DNA of 64,000 nucleotides from Oscillospiraceae bacterium MB08-C2-2 (GTDB lineage Bacteria; Bacillota; Clostridia; Oscillospirales; Ruminococcaceae), in NCBI GenBank assembly GCA_035621215.1, contig CP141729.1, forward strand, positions 2,316,944 through 2,380,943, read 5' to 3'. Position 1 is the stretch's first letter, and each line of letters starts with the position of its first letter. Made by a program: the position numbers and the translations under genes. Shown in pieces: positions 27,234 to 40,005 of this stretch. The notes beneath the pieces were generated by a model that ran no database searches, had not been told where the DNA came from, and worked only from the letters and a program-made list of their open reading frames with translations.

Positions 27234-28597
27234 TAGTGTCAAGAATTATGCGCAAATTAGTTTGCAGCCTGTAATGGAATAAGGTCAACCAGCCAATGAT
27301 TCGTCGTCCATAGTCGCCTCCAGATGCTTCATGTTCATGTACTTCTTGTTGCCCCATTGGGTGCCGGCAACATGTCGCAGCCGTGCACAAACCAGCATAA
27401 GGGCAGAGTTTCCGTCAGGAAAAGCGCCCACTACGTGAGTGCGGCGGCGAATCTCACGGTTAAGGCGTTCGATGGCATTATTGGTGCGAATACGCGTCCA
27501 ATGCTCAAAGGGAAACGCCATGTAGGTGAGCGTCTCTTCCACACTGTCCTCAACTTTTTTGGCGGCCTCCTTCAGTTTCAAGTCTTTCAAGGCGGCAATC
27601 ACATCTTTGGCCTTTGTCAGTGCAGCAGCCTTGCTTTCCTGAGCATGGATGGCTTTGAGCATTTTGGCAACCAGCTTCCCCTTGGAACGGGGAACAACGG
27701 AGAAGATATTGCGGTAAAAATGGACGGTGCAGCGCTGGTATTTTGCATCGGGAAAGACTTCATACACAGCCTCCAGCATGCCAAGAGACTTGTCCCCGAC
27801 AACGAGCTTCACACCCTCAAGTCCACGTCCCCTGAGCCACTGAAAGAAGCTCAGCCAGCTTGCTTTGTCCTCTTTCATTCCCTCAGCAGCGCCCAAAACT
27901 TCGCGGTAGCCGTCCGCGTTCACCGCAATCGCTACCAGGATGGCCACGTTCTCATATTCTCCGCCCCAGTTGCGACGCAGATAAATGCCGTCTACGTAGA
28001 CATACGGGTATTTGCCGCCTTGCAAGGGACGGTTACGCCAGTCCTCAATGTGGACGTAGGCTTTCTTGTTCAGCTCACTGATGGTGGAGGGGGATACCTT
28101 ACTGCCCCACAGAGCTTCCGTGATATCCTCCACACGGCGTACAGACACTCCCGCCAAATACATCTCGATCAGGGCTTCCTCCACACTGCTTTCTCGGCGG
28201 CGGTAGCGCTCAATGATAGCCGTCTCAAAGGTTACGCCTTTCAGTCGCGGTACATTCAAGGTTACTCCTCCGGAACTGGTGGTAAGGTTGCGCTGGTAGT
28301 GGCCACTCCGCCATGCCTGCCGCTCCTCGTTACGCTCATACCGGGCAGCCTGTGTCAGCTTTTGTGCCTCGGCCTCCAGCAGCCCATTGAGCGTTTCTTC
28401 CACGCTCTCTCGCACTAATTCCTTGATTTGCCCCTTGATTGCTTCCTCATTTAACTGTACAATTCTCTCAGACATGGTTTGCTGTCTCCTTTCAGAATGG
28501 TGGTGTGGTAACTTCATTCTATCAAAGACTGCAAACTATGTCTCTTTTTATCCCTTTTTAAATTTGCGCAACTTATTCTACCTTATCGGTCTGAAGG
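27223..28597 (-). mobile_element. IS256-family insertion sequence with flanking direct repeat
   Basis: A single transposase gene is bounded by a perfect 11-bp direct repeat, CGGTCTGAAGG, at 27223-27233 and 28587-28597. This is a little longer than the usual 8-9 bp target duplication of the family, so the true ends may be shifted by 2-3 bases. A 10-bp subterminal inverted repeat, TGCGCAAATT (27249-27258) and AATTTGCGCA (28561-28570), lies 15-16 bases inside each end. The element is about 1.35 kb and sits in a block B repeat, whose two halves flank it. Confidence 0.85.
27285..28475 (-). CDS. IS256-family (mutator-type) transposase
   Basis: 396 residues from the ATG preceded by AAAGGAG at 9 bases; the frame extends 14 codons more. 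The DDE catalytic residues fit the family: first D in YVYVDGIYLR, second D in LVVGDKSLGM, E in RTNNAIERLNREIRRR. The CTVHFYRNIFSVVP segment between them is the C/D(2)H signature region. The gene is full length with no frameshift, so the element may be active. Confidence 0.95.
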   Translation of the reverse strand: MSERIVQLNEEAIKGQIKELVRESVEETLNGLLEAEAQKLTQAARYERNEERQAWRSGHYQRNLTTSSGGVTLNVPRLKGVTFETAIIERYRRRESSVEEALIEMYLAGVSVRRVEDITEALWGSKVSPSTISELNKKAYVHIEDWRNRPLQGGKYPYVYVDGIYLRRNWGGEYENVAILVAIAVNADGYREVLGAAEGMKEDKASWLSFFQWLRGRGLEGVKLVVGDKSLGMLEAVYEVFPDAKYQRCTVHFYRNIFSVVPRSKGKLVAKMLKAIHAQESKAAALTKAKDVIAALKDLKLKEAAKKVEDSVEETLTYMAFPFEHWTRIRTNNAIERLNREIRRRTHVVGAFPDGNSALMLVCARLRHVAGTQWGNKKYMNMKHLEATMDDESLAG

Positions 28598-28627
28598 AAG
28601 AGGCATAGCTTCAATTGGTTTTTCTTT

Positions 28628-28661
28628 GCTTACTTTCTTTTTTCCTAAAAAGAAAGTAAGC
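28628..28661. repeat. Type A hairpin downstream of gyrA
   Basis: 15-bp stem GCTTACTTTCTTTTT / AAAAAGAAAGTAAGC with tail sequence TTTTTCTTTGC on its left. It is the continuation of the block B copy split by the insertion sequence. It lies about 50 bases past the gyrA stop. Confidence 0.8.
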
Positions 28662-28712
28662 CCCGGAGGTGTAAACACTTCCGGGGCCTGTATATATTGC
28701 TTGGGCTTTTGC

Positions 28713-31265
28713 TTATTCTTCCGTTTCTTCCTGAGCATCGGCAGGGGAGGCGGTTTCTTCCGCTTGGTTTACTTCAGGGTCTGCCTGTGATTCCTCAGCG
28801 GCATCCTCGGCATTTTCCCCAACAGTTTCTTCCACTTCCTCCTTGGGAGCACGAGCTAGGGTTACCACCTTGGCTTCCCCACCCACACGCATAACACGAA
28901 CACCCACGCCATAACGGGACTGAATGTTAATCTCTGCGACAGAAATACGGATAATAACGCCATTATCGGCGATAATCACCACATCGTCATCCTCATCGAC
29001 CATCTGAACACCGGCAACCAACGAGTTACGGTCCACATAGTAGTTGCGGATACCCTTGCCGCCACGGCTTTGGAGGCGGTATTCGCTCATGCGGCTGCGC
29101 CGGCCGGAGCCTGCCTCGGAAACGGTGAGCAAAGTGGCATCCTCTCGAACCTGCGCCATACCCACAACACGGTCATCATCCGAAAGGGTGATGGCCTTAA
29201 CGCCGCGGGCGGTACGGCCCACACAGCGGACATCCTCTTCCTTAAAGCGGATGCTCATGCCATATTTGGTGGCAATGAGCAGCTCATCCTCGCCGCTGGT
29301 GAGACGGGCGGAGCAAAGCTCATCCCCTTCATCCAGAGAGATGGCGTTAAGGCCGCTTTGCCGCACATTGCGGTAGGCAGAAAGATGGGTGCGTTTGATG
29401 ATGCCCTTTTTGGTCAGCATCACCAAGTAGTGGTCATCCTCATACTGGCTGACACGGATCATGGCGGAAATTTTCTCATCCGGGTCTACCTGAAGGAGAT
29501 TTACAATATTGGTGCCCTTGGCTGTACGGCTGGATTCACCGATTTCATAAGCCTTTAGGCGATAGCATTTGCCCTTGTTGGTGAAGAACATGATGTAATC
29601 GTGGGTGGAAGCAATAAACAGCTCCTCCACAAAATCCTCTTCCCGGCGGGTCATGCCGCTGACACCACGGCCGCCACGGCGCTGGGTTTTATAAACATCG
29701 ATGCTCTGGCTCTTGATGTAGCCAAAGTGGGTCATGGTGATGACGCAATCCTCAACGGGGATCAGGTCTTCAATATCCACTTCACCGCTGACAGTCTGAA
29801 TCTCGGTGCGGCGGGCATCGTTGTATTTAGCCTTCATCTGGGCAATTTCTTCCTTGACGATGGAAAGCACCCGGTTGTGATCAGCCAAAATTTCCTGATA
29901 TTCCTTGATTTTGGTTTCCAGCTCAGCAAATTCAGCCTCCAGCTTTTCACGCTCCAAGCCGGTGAGACGGCTCATGGTCATCATGGCAATGGCCTGAGAC
30001 TGCTCTTCCGAAAGGCCAAAGCGCTCCATGAGCCTTTCCTTGGCGATGGCGGTGGTTTTGGAGGAACGGAAGATATTGACCACTTCATCCAGATTATCCT
30101 GGGCAATGATCAAGCCTTGCAGAATATGGGCCCGCTCCTGGGCCTTGCGCAGATCAAAACGGGTGCGCCGCTCGATGATTTCTGCCTGGAAATCGATGTA
30201 ATGCTGCAGCATTTCCCGCAAAGACATGACCTTAGGCTGGCCGTTATGCAAAGCGATCATGATCACGCCTTCGGTGGATTGAAGCTGGCTGTAGGAATAC
30301 AGCTGGTTCAAAGTAACCTGTGCGTTGGCATCCCGCTTGAGATCAATGACGATACGCATACCCGCCCGGTCAGAATGGTCGGCAATGTTGCTGATGGTCT
30401 CAATGCGCTTATCCTTGACCAAAACAGCGATGGATTCGATCAGCCGAGCCTTGTTTACCCCATAGGGCAGCTCGGTGACAATAATCTGCTGGCGGCCGTT
30501 TTTTGCCTCCTCGATTTCGCAGCAGCCCCGCAGAACAATTTTTCCACGTCCGGTGGCATAGGCGGAGCGAATGCCGCTGCGGCCCATGATAATTCCCCCG
30601 GTGGGGAAATCGGGGCCGGGGATGCATTCCATCAAATCCTCGAGATTGGCCTCGGGGTTATCGATGAGCAGGCAGACCGCATCAATCACTTCGCCCAAGT
30701 TGTGGGGCGGGATGTTGGTGGCCATACCAACGGCGATACCCATGCTTCCGTTGCAGAGCAGGTTGGGGAAGCGGGAGGGGAGCACCGAAGGCTCCATAAG
30801 GCGGTCATCGTAGTTGGGAGCGAAGTTAACGGTTTCCTTCTCGATATCGGTGAGGAGGGAAACGGAGATTTTGCTCATTTTGGCTTCGGTATACCGATAG
30901 GCGGCCGCTGGGTCACCATCCACCGAACCGAAGTTTCCGTGACCATCCACCAAGGGATAGCGCAGGGAAAAATCTTGAGCCAGACGCACCAAAGCGTCAT
31001 AAACCGAGGCGTCACCGTGGGGATGATACCGCCCCAGCACGGAACCAACGGTATCGGCGCACTTGCGGTAAGCCTTTTCCGGGGTCAGGCCGTTTTCAAA
31101 CAGGGTATAGAGAATCCGGCGGTGAACCGGCTTGAGCCCGTCCCGCACATCTGGGAGCGCCCGGGATACAATAACCGACATAGAATAATCGAGAAAGGAT
31201 TTTTTCATCTCATCCTCAATATCAACGTGTATAATGCGTTCCTCTTGATTTTGCATTTCCATCAT
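28713..31265 (-). CDS. gyrA: DNA gyrase subunit A
   Basis: 850 residues. It cleaves and rejoins DNA for negative supercoiling together with GyrB. The active-site tyrosine is in [11 protein letters not shown], followed by the coiled-coil gate and a six-bladed C-terminal domain with the GyrA box QRRGGRG. The last 45 residues are very acidic, as in many GyrA tails. In the quinolone-determining region the sequence is [10 protein letters not shown], so alanine (A86) stands where E. coli has Ser83. The start overlaps the upstream YcxB-like gene by 4 bases (ATGA). Confidence 0.98.
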   Translation of the reverse strand: MMEMQNQEERIIHVDIEDEMKKSFLDYSMSVIVSRALPDVRDGLKPVHRRILYTLFENGLTPEKAYRKCADTVGSVLGRYHPHGDASVYDALVRLAQDFSLRYPLVDGHGNFGSVDGDPAAAYRYTEAKMSKISVSLLTDIEKETVNFAPNYDDRLMEPSVLPSRFPNLLCNGSMGIAVGMATNIPPHNLGEVIDAVCLLIDNPEANLEDLMECIPGPDFPTGGIIMGRSGIRSAYATGRGKIVLRGCCEIEEAKNGRQQIIVTELPYGVNKARLIESIAVLVKDKRIETISNIADHSDRAGMRIVIDLKRDANAQVTLNQLYSYSQLQSTEGVIMIALHNGQPKVMSLREMLQHYIDFQAEIIERRTRFDLRKAQERAHILQGLIIAQDNLDEVVNIFRSSKTTAIAKERLMERFGLSEEQSQAIAMMTMSRLTGLEREKLEAEFAELETKIKEYQEILADHNRVLSIVKEEIAQMKAKYNDARRTEIQTVSGEVDIEDLIPVEDCVITMTHFGYIKSQSIDVYKTQRRGGRGVSGMTRREEDFVEELFIASTHDYIMFFTNKGKCYRLKAYEIGESSRTAKGTNIVNLLQVDPDEKISAMIRVSQYEDDHYLVMLTKKGIIKRTHLSAYRNVRQSGLNAISLDEGDELCSARLTSGEDELLIATKYGMSIRFKEEDVRCVGRTARGVKAITLSDDDRVVGMAQVREDATLLTVSEAGSGRRSRMSEYRLQSRGGKGIRNYYVDRNSLVAGVQMVDEDDDVVIIADNGVIIRISVAEINIQSRYGVGVRVMRVGGEAKVVTLARAPKEEVEETVGENAEDAAEESQADPEVNQAEETASPADAQEETEE

Positions 31266-31864
31266 CCTCGCCTGTTTTTCTCAGAGCCTTCGATGTATGT
31301 GTAGGTCACCGATGCACGGGATTTCACAATAGCACGAAGCTCATCCAGCTGTTTTTCCTTAAAAAGCGCTTTGGGAACATAATAGCGCTCGCCTTTTTTC
31401 TGCTCGATATAAAAAAGCTGCTTATCCTCCAGCACGGTGGTTTCGTGATCAAAGTTGAGGCTGCTTTTTGTTTTGCCGCAAAAACTTTGGATTTCTTGGG
31501 GGGAAACCGTCAGGGTCATATTTTCGCCCTCTGCCAGAAGGACGCCCACCTCCCGCTTATTCCGCCAGATGGGCATAAAATAAACAAGAACCCCGGCCAC
31601 CAGCATGACACCGGCAGAGGCCAGCTTTTCGTATTGATCCTTTGTCACCATCCAGCTCCAGAAGCTTTCCGCCAGAAACACGGCTATAAAGCAAAGAATC
31701 AGATCCCGCTTGCGAAAAGCCCCGGAATGCTTATCCAGCATCTGGCAGGCTTTGCCGTAAAGCTTTGCATCCACCGGGTAGCTAAGGGTAACCCCCAAAG
31801 CCTGCTGGGAATCCTCTGTGCCTTCCGGCGGCCTCTGCTCCATATCCTGCTGTTTATCGCTCAT
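31262..31864 (-). CDS. YcxB-like membrane protein between gyrB and gyrA
   Basis: 200 residues from [10 protein letters not shown]; the frame extends 35 codons upstream with no support. Two closely spaced membrane helices ([17 protein letters not shown] and [18 protein letters not shown]) are followed by a soluble C-terminal domain with [20 protein letters not shown], the pattern of YcxB-like proteins. It overlaps gyrA by 4 bases, so it is translationally coupled to gyrase A. An unrelated gene in the gyrB-gyrA interval is uncommon; function unknown. Confidence 0.7.
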   Translation of the reverse strand: MSDKQQDMEQRPPEGTEDSQQALGVTLSYPVDAKLYGKACQMLDKHSGAFRKRDLILCFIAVFLAESFWSWMVTKDQYEKLASAGVMLVAGVLVYFMPIWRNKREVGVLLAEGENMTLTVSPQEIQSFCGKTKSSLNFDHETTVLEDKQLFYIEQKKGERYYVPKALFKEKQLDELRAIVKSRASVTYTYIEGSEKNRRG

Positions 31865-31994
31865 AAAACACTTTCCTTCCTTGCGGTTTTGCCTCTTTTC
31901 CGAGACATCACTATGGAAAATATGTCCCCTCACCACTCGATAGGTAAAGCTAAAGCCAGCGAGCGACAAAGAAAACGGTTATCTTTGATTTTGC

Positions 31995-34440
<2,446 letters not shown>

Positions 34441-34487
34441 TATTGGTTTTTCTTTGCCACCTCTCTTTTTTTCAAAAAGAAAGGTGG

Positions 34488-34760
34488 TCACAGGTTAGCC
34501 AGCTCCTGCACAAAGGAAGCACGCTTGCGCAGGGTGGAGGGGGATATCTGCGAAAGATAAACCTGATACCCCTTTTTTTTATGGCCGCAGACCACAAAGC
34601 TTTTGGGAAGCTCCTGGGAAACCTCAATTACCTGACCGGATTGCTGGGCTTGTTTCAGATAGGCCCGGGTAATCCGGGAAATGGAGGTATTATCCAAATC
34701 TAAAATGGAAATGATATCCTTTGTCTGCACAACTGTATCCTGCCCAAGATATAAATACAT
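34488..34760 (-). CDS. remB: RemB-like extracellular matrix regulator (DUF370)
   Basis: 90 residues. The start YLYLGQDTVVQTKDIISILD and the later KSFVVCGHKKKGYQVYLSQIS are characteristic of the DUF370 proteins found between recF and gyrB in Firmicutes. In Bacillus the family includes DNA-binding regulators of matrix genes. It lies 3 bases after recF. The stop is followed at once by a type A-like hairpin. Confidence 0.9.
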   Translation of the reverse strand: MYLYLGQDTVVQTKDIISILDLDNTSISRITRAYLKQAQQSGQVIEVSQELPKSFVVCGHKKKGYQVYLSQISPSTLRKRASFVQELANL

Positions 34761-34763
34761 AAA

Positions 34764-35867
34764 TCAGTTTTCCTCCAAGCGGCCGTTTTTGATATGAAAA
34801 CTTTTGCCCTGTGCAAGCCCCGCCAGATACCCCCGGTCACAGCAGGTGATGAAAACCTGACGGCCGGTGAGATGGTTCAGCAGATATTCCCGGCGGCCGG
34901 TATCCAGCTCACTCATAACATCATCCAGCAAAACCACCGGACTGCTGCCGGTGCTCTGCTTGATCAAGCCGCATTCCGCCAGCTTGAGAGCCAATACACA
35001 GCTTCGCTGCTGCCCCTGTGAGCCAAAACCCCGGGCGCTTTTGCCGTCAATGAGAATTTCCAGATCATCACGGTGAGGGCCTTTTTGAGTATGGGCAAGG
35101 CGAATATCCTCGCCCCGGCTTTCTTCCAGTGCTTTTCTCATTCTGTGGCGGAGCTCCTCCGCCTTGACTCCCTGCACTTCCCCCACTGAGCTTTGATAGC
35201 CCATGGAAAAGCTTTCTTTTCCGGAGGAGATACCGCTGTAGATTTCCTTGGCTTCCCGCTCCAGCCCGGCGATATACCGAGACCTCATAAACATCATGTA
35301 ACCGGCAATGCGGCAAAGCTCTTCATCCCATATATCTAAACTATCCAATAAGGAGGGGTGGCGGGCCACATCTTTGAGCAGAGCGTTGCGCTGACGCAGC
35401 ACCCGACTGTAGCCTTCAAGCAGGCTGATGTATTTGGGATATACCTGACAAAGGCTTGTATCAATTAAGCGGCGGCGTTTTTCCGGCCCATCCTTGATAA
35501 GGGAAAGATGATCGGGGGAAAAAACAACACCCAGAAACTCTCCACTGAGCCGGGAAGCCCGTTCCAGCTTGATTTCGTTAAGAAAAGCCGTTTTTTTTCC
35601 TTCCGACAGCTGCAAGGAAGCGGATTGGCTGCGGCCCCGGGCATAAAAATCCAGTTCCAGCTTACCGGCCTCTTGCCCGAAGGCAATCAAATCCGATTCG
35701 CTGCTGCCCCGAAAGCTTCTGGCTCCGGTAAACATCCAGACCGATTCCAGCAGGTTGGTCTTTCCTTGGGCGTTATCGCCCCAAATCACGTTCACACCTG
35801 CATCCGGCAAAAGCTCCGCCTGCTCCACATTGCGGAAATGGCGGAGAAAAAGCCTTTCAACCCGCAT
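34764..35867 (-). CDS. recF: DNA replication and repair protein RecF
   Basis: SMC-like ATPase that loads RecA at gaps, 367 residues. Walker A is [14 protein letters not shown]; the signature is [18 protein letters not shown]; Walker B and the D loop are [12 protein letters not shown]. Start at ATG 35867 ([12 protein letters not shown]), preceded by GAGG and overlapping the end of yaaA by 11 bases. Confidence 0.97.
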   Translation of the reverse strand: MRVERLFLRHFRNVEQAELLPDAGVNVIWGDNAQGKTNLLESVWMFTGARSFRGSSESDLIAFGQEAGKLELDFYARGRSQSASLQLSEGKKTAFLNEIKLERASRLSGEFLGVVFSPDHLSLIKDGPEKRRRLIDTSLCQVYPKYISLLEGYSRVLRQRNALLKDVARHPSLLDSLDIWDEELCRIAGYMMFMRSRYIAGLEREAKEIYSGISSGKESFSMGYQSSVGEVQGVKAEELRHRMRKALEESRGEDIRLAHTQKGPHRDDLEILIDGKSARGFGSQGQQRSCVLALKLAECGLIKQSTGSSPVVLLDDVMSELDTGRREYLLNHLTGRQVFITCCDRGYLAGLAQGKSFHIKNGRLEEN

Positions 35868-36081
35868 GAGCACATACCTCAAGCTGGGTATCGCCGGCAG
35901 TGATTACATCCCCTGCCACGATTTTTTTGCCCCGCATAAGGCAGATCTCCCCATTCAGGGTAACCTCTCCGTTTTGAACCATTTCTTTGGCCATCCCGCC
36001 GGTTTCGGCGATTCCTGCAAATTTCAGGAGAGAATCCAGCTTGATAAAGGGGGTTTTGATTTCAATTTTTTCACACTTCAT
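35857..36081 (-). CDS. yaaA: S4-domain RNA-binding protein YaaA
   Basis: 74 residues forming a single S4 domain ([20 protein letters not shown], then [17 protein letters not shown]). This small gene between dnaN and recF is a standard part of the Firmicute origin operon and overlaps both neighbours. It is thought to bind structured RNA. Confidence 0.92.
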   Translation of the reverse strand: MKCEKIEIKTPFIKLDSLLKFAGIAETGGMAKEMVQNGEVTLNGEICLMRGKKIVAGDVITAGDTQLEVCAHAG

Positions 36082-37180
36082 TTTTAAGCCTCACAGGCAG
36101 CACCAGGAAAAGGAAATCATCCCCCTCCATGGGAACCACCTTGATGGGTGAAAGGGGGCCGTTCAGCTCCAGCTTCACCTGATCCGAGCCGGAAGCCTTG
36201 AGAGCATCCAGCAGATATTTGTTATTAAAGCCCATCTCCACCTTTTGGCCGGTTAACGAACAGCCCAGCTCGTCATAAGCCTTGCCAATGGCAGTGGAGC
36301 AGGAAAGCTTGATGAGATTTTCTTCAAAGGTAACCCGCAGAGGGCTGCGGAGCCGGTCGGAAATCAGCAGAGAGGTGCGCTCCACACTGTCGATCAGCTC
36401 ACGGGTGGAGACCACCACCGAGGTGGTATTGTCTTTGGGGATGGAAGCGTTGTAATCCAAAAATTCGCCTTCCAGCAGGCGGGTAATGATGGAATAGGGG
36501 CCGATGTCGCAAACCATATGCTTTTTGGATACAGTCAGGCGGGCAGGGTCTTCGTCTTCTTCATCCAGTAGCTTGCCGATTTCAGAGAGGGTTTTTCCCG
36601 GAACCACAAAGCTGATGTCCAAATCTCCTTCAACAGGCTCCTTCCGCAAGGCCAAACGGTAGCCGTCTACCGATACCACAGTCAAAAGGTTTTGTTCCCA
36701 GTTAAACAGGCTGCCCATATGGATGGGCTTATCGTTGCTGGTGGAAATAGCAAAGAGGGTTTGGTCGATCATGGATTTCAGCTTATCCTGCGGAATGGAA
36801 AGGGGAGAACCGTCTCCCACAGCGGGCAGCTCGGGGAACTCATCGGCCGGAGTGCCTAAAATGGTAAATTCTGTCATTCCACAGATAATCTTGGTCAGAT
36901 ATTTTTCATCGCACTCTATGCTGATTGTATCACCAGAGAGCTTCCGCAGCATGTCAGAAAATAGCCGGGCGGAAAGAACGATTTCACCGGCTGTCTGAAT
37001 TTCAGCTTTTATGCTGGTGGTGATACCCATCTCCATATCGTAACCGCTGAGCTGGAGAGCACCGTCCAAGGTTTTCAGGTGGATGCCTTCCAAGGCAGGG
37101 AGGCTGCTTTTGGAGGGCACGGCTCTGCCTACATTCATAACAGCTTCACTGAGCAGCTGTTTTTGGCAAATAACATGCAT
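36071..37180 (-). CDS. dnaN: DNA polymerase III beta subunit (sliding clamp)
   Basis: 369 residues, usual length, with three clamp domains; start [21 protein letters not shown], and [14 protein letters not shown] in the centre. The C-terminal segment [24 protein letters not shown] matches the conserved clamp end with the methionine that contributes to the peptide-binding pocket. AAGGAG lies 10 bases before the ATG. It follows oriC, as in Bacillus. Confidence 0.98.
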   Translation of the reverse strand: MHVICQKQLLSEAVMNVGRAVPSKSSLPALEGIHLKTLDGALQLSGYDMEMGITTSIKAEIQTAGEIVLSARLFSDMLRKLSGDTISIECDEKYLTKIICGMTEFTILGTPADEFPELPAVGDGSPLSIPQDKLKSMIDQTLFAISTSNDKPIHMGSLFNWEQNLLTVVSVDGYRLALRKEPVEGDLDISFVVPGKTLSEIGKLLDEEDEDPARLTVSKKHMVCDIGPYSIITRLLEGEFLDYNASIPKDNTTSVVVSTRELIDSVERTSLLISDRLRSPLRVTFEENLIKLSCSTAIGKAYDELGCSLTGQKVEMGFNNKYLLDALKASGSDQVKLELNGPLSPIKVVPMEGDDFLFLVLPVRLKNEV

Positions 37181-37701
37181 TGGTTTTCAGCTCCTTGTGT
37201 TGTAGTTGGGGTTTCTCTTTCCACCGGGAAGGGCTCGCCCTCCTTTTTGGAAAGAATAGAACAGAATAGATATTATTATTTTAGTAGTAGTAGTAGGGGC
37301 GGTGGAAATGTCAATAGTATATCTCAAGCCTTCTCCCGAGCGGGTATGTGGCCTTTGAAATTTTTGAAAGCGCTGTGCAGTAAAATTGGAGAAGTTGAAA
37401 TGCACTTTTTCTTCCACTTTTCTCCCAAATTTTTATTGGGGAAAGTTTAAGGGTTGTGGAGAAATTTGTGTAAAAAATCCCGCCAAAAATTTTCCTCAAA
37501 AAAACAGTGGAGACCGTTGAATGTTAAAATGTTGAAAGGCTTCGCCTTATACTTCGGGCTTAGGTTAAATAATTCGCTATTCTTAGTGCTCGATGGCTTT
37601 ACTTTAGAGGTTTTGCCATTGAGTGAATAGTTTATGATTTCTGCTTATGAATGCCCAAAACGGTTTTTTTTGGGTACTTTCTTTTAGAAAAAAGAAAGTA
37701 C
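37181..37701. other. oriC: Chromosomal replication origin region (oriC) with DnaA-trio element
   Basis: Read in the dnaA-to-dnaN direction (minus strand) the order is: box-like TTCTCCACA (37455-37463, one mismatch from TTATCCACA), box-like ATTTCCACC (37301-37309), a GC-rich CGCCCC step, five CTA trinucleotides (37282-37296), and AT-rich AAAATAATAATATC. This is the order of the basal unwinding system described for Bacillus subtilis oriC (box, GC step, DnaA-trios, melting region) in the same gene gap. The boxes are degenerate; no perfect TTATCCACA occurs here. Block B (37536-37600) and a type A hairpin (37673-37702) fill the dnaA end. Confidence 0.75.
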
Positions 37702-37702
37702 C
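37536..37702. repeat. Block B and type A hairpin inside the oriC gap
   Basis: Block B starts AGGCTTCGCCTTATACTTCG and ends GCTCGATGG (37600). The hairpin GGTACTTTCTTTT / AAAAGAAAGTACC (37673-37702) abuts the TAG stop of dnaA. Even the origin carries members of the family. Confidence 0.8.
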
Positions 37703-39042
37703 TACGTGTTTCTAATATTTTTGATGATATCCTGCACCATTTCCTTATAGCGGGTATCCTTAGCCATATTCTTTTCTACCTGCTGGAGGGCATAAACCAT
37801 AGTGGAATGGTCTCGGCCGCCGAATTCTTCACCGATGGCGGAAAGGGACATTTGGGTAATTTCCCGGATGATATAAATGGAAATCTGCCGAGCGTTGGAG
37901 ATATTGGCGTTGCGCTTGTTGGAGCGGATATCCTGAGCGGAAAGGCCGTAGGTGCGGCCAACCTCGGAGATAATGCGGCCCACTGTAACGGGTACCGGCT
38001 GGTTGTCGTTGAGGATATCCCGCACAGCATTCTGCGCAATCATAATGGAGGGAGGTGAATCGGCCAAAAGCTTATAAGCCTTGAGCTTTTTCACGGTGCC
38101 TTCCAGCTGGCGGATGTTGGTGCGCAGGCGGTTGGCGATGTATTCGCAAACCTCGGTGGGAATCTCCAGATCCAGAAGCTCTGCCTTGCGGCGGATAATG
38201 GCAATGCGGGTTTCAAAATCCGGGGGCTGGATATCGGCTAAAAGGCCCCATTCAAAGCGGGTGCGCAGCCGGTCTTCCAGGGTTTTAATCTCTTTGGGCG
38301 GCCGGTCGGAGGTGAGCACAATCTGCTTGTTATCCTGATATAAGGTATTAAAGGTATGGAAGAACTCCTCCTGGGTGCTTTCCTTACCGCCAATAAACTG
38401 GATGTCATCCACCAAAAGGATATCCGCCATGCGGTATTTATCGTGAAAAGCCTTGGTGGTTTCCCGCCCGATGGCGTCAATCAGCTCGTTGGTGAATTCC
38501 TCACCCTTAACGTATATGATTTTGCGGTCCGGCATATTTTTTGAAATTTCGGAGCAGATGGCGTAAAGAAGGTGGGTCTTACCCAGCCCCGAAGCGCCGT
38601 AGATAAACAAAGGGTTATAGGCTCCCGCCGGGTTGGAGGCCACGGCCAGAGAGGCTGCGTGAGCAAATTTGTTGGAAGAGCCTACAATAAAGGAGCCGAA
38701 GGTATATTCATATTCGCCGCCTTGATAAGGCACGTCCGCATCAAGGCTTGGAGCAGGCTCGCTGACAGGCGAAACCACTGCCTTGGCATCCTCACAATCC
38801 ACCCGAATCACGCAGTCAAAGCCCAGAGTTGCTTCAAAAGCTCTCAGAAGCAAATCAAGGTATTTTTCTTCAATAATATTCTTTTTAAATTCGGATTTTA
38901 CCTTTAAAAAGGCGGTGCTCCCATCGAATCTGATTGGCTCAATATCCTTAATCCATAAGGAATAAGCCACTTCGGACAGCTCCCGGGCGCAATAATCCTG
39001 AACCGCGCTGAATACTTGGCTAAAGGATTCCAAAGACTCCAT
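37702..39042 (-). CDS. dnaA: Chromosomal replication initiator protein DnaA
   Basis: 446 residues. Domain I: SEVAYSLWIKDIEP. Domain III AAA+: NPLFIYGASGLGKTHL (Walker A) and ADILLVDDIQFIGGKE (Walker B), with sensor and box VII segment LEDRLRTRFEWGL. Domain IV DNA-binding: DIRSNKRNANISNARQI and the signature FGGRDHSTMVYAL. It binds DnaA boxes and the DnaA-trios in the adjacent gap. The long gap on its 5' side (39043-39633) is AT-rich near 39220-39310 and would hold its promoter, but I cannot place it. Confidence 0.98.
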   Translation of the reverse strand: MESLESFSQVFSAVQDYCARELSEVAYSLWIKDIEPIRFDGSTAFLKVKSEFKKNIIEEKYLDLLLRAFEATLGFDCVIRVDCEDAKAVVSPVSEPAPSLDADVPYQGGEYEYTFGSFIVGSSNKFAHAASLAVASNPAGAYNPLFIYGASGLGKTHLLYAICSEISKNMPDRKIIYVKGEEFTNELIDAIGRETTKAFHDKYRMADILLVDDIQFIGGKESTQEEFFHTFNTLYQDNKQIVLTSDRPPKEIKTLEDRLRTRFEWGLLADIQPPDFETRIAIIRRKAELLDLEIPTEVCEYIANRLRTNIRQLEGTVKKLKAYKLLADSPPSIMIAQNAVRDILNDNQPVPVTVGRIISEVGRTYGLSAQDIRSNKRNANISNARQISIYIIREITQMSLSAIGEEFGGRDHSTMVYALQQVEKNMAKDTRYKEMVQDIIKNIRNT

Positions 39043-39633
39043 CTCTCCCCGTTTCCTCTCAATTTTTGTGTTCTGATTTCATTTTTAAGGACGCCCTGGA
39101 TGGGATCAGTTGTTTTGGCGCTGCTTTAAAGCAGATGAGGGTGTCTCCTCTTTGCCTGAAACTCCTTTTCGGGGGCGGAATTCAGCCGGGAAGAGCAGGC
39201 CTTGGTGAGGGCGTTTCTTCCAATGTTGAAAACCTGAAAAAAAAACCGAAAAAATCGGTTAATAAAAAATAAAATCAACAAACAGTTAACAATTTGATTT
39301 TACCATAAAAGGGGCTGATTTTCAAGAGGCGGCAATTTCCTTTGCTTTTCGCTTTCGGATACGGTGTTTGCGGGAAAATAAGGGTTGACATAAAGGCCAA
39401 AGTTACTATATAATACTGATTTGTAGTACTCTTTGTTTTTAAAGGGTTCGCTGCTTATTTCAAAAGCCATTTTTAAGTGGCGCAGCGGAAAACATTTTCG
39501 CTGAAATGTGTGGAGTTGATTCACCGGGGTGCCGGGGCCTTCCTTTCATTTGTGTTTAAGGGGGAAAGCGGGCCTTTGTTCACTTTCGGTCTGATCTGCA
39601 ACAAGCACAGCCTTGAAAGGAGGTCTTGGGAGA
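39043..39633. promoter_or_regulatory. dnaA-rpmH divergent region with rpmH promoter
   Basis: The rpmH promoter is TTGACA (39385-39390), an 18-base spacer and TATAAT (39409-39414), followed by a leader of about 210 bases. The AT-rich segment 39220-39310 may be involved in dnaA expression or origin function. I find no strong DnaA box in this gap (best is TGTGGAGTT at about 39508). Confidence 0.75.
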
Positions 39634-39768
39634 ATGAAAAGAACCTATCAGCCTAAAAAGCTTCATAGAAAAAAGGAACACGGTTTCCGCAAGAGAATGG
39701 CAAGCCGTAACGGCCGCAAGGTACTGGCTCGCAGAAGAGCAAAAGGCAGAGCTCGCCTGACCCACTAA
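39634..39768 (+). CDS. rpmH: 50S ribosomal protein L34
   Basis: 44 residues, too short for ordinary gene calling thresholds: [20 protein letters not shown] opens it and it ends ARLTH. The basic composition and the MKRTYQPK start are diagnostic of L34. AAAGGAGG lies about 10 bases upstream. First gene of the plus-strand arm, with its own promoter and terminators. Confidence 0.98.
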   Translation: MKRTYQPKKLHRKKEHGFRKRMASRNGRKVLARRRAKGRARLTH

Positions 39769-39776
39769 TAAAAGTA

Positions 39777-39880
39777 GGCCACACCAGTTGTGGTCTTATT
39801 TTTACGGGTACGCAGTGCAGGCAGTCTCTTTATTTAAAACAGGACAAGGTGGGGCAGTCCCCTGCTCCACTTTTTGTTTT
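39777..39880 (+). terminator. Two terminators after rpmH
   Basis: First: GGCCACA / TGTGGTC (39777-39795), then TTATTTTT. Second: GTGGGGCAG / CTGCTCCAC (39849-39870), then TTTTTGTTTT. L34 is needed in far larger amounts than the RnpA and insertase genes that follow, so partial termination here makes sense. Confidence 0.85.
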
Positions 39881-40005
39881 AATTAATGAAGTTGGCAGTT
39901 TCTTTGCCGGGTGCATCCGGCCGGGAAGAACCATTAAGAAGCATTGCTTCTTAAAAGATGAGGCCATGTTTTGTCTGCATTCTCGAAAGGTTGTCTTTGA
40001 TTTCT

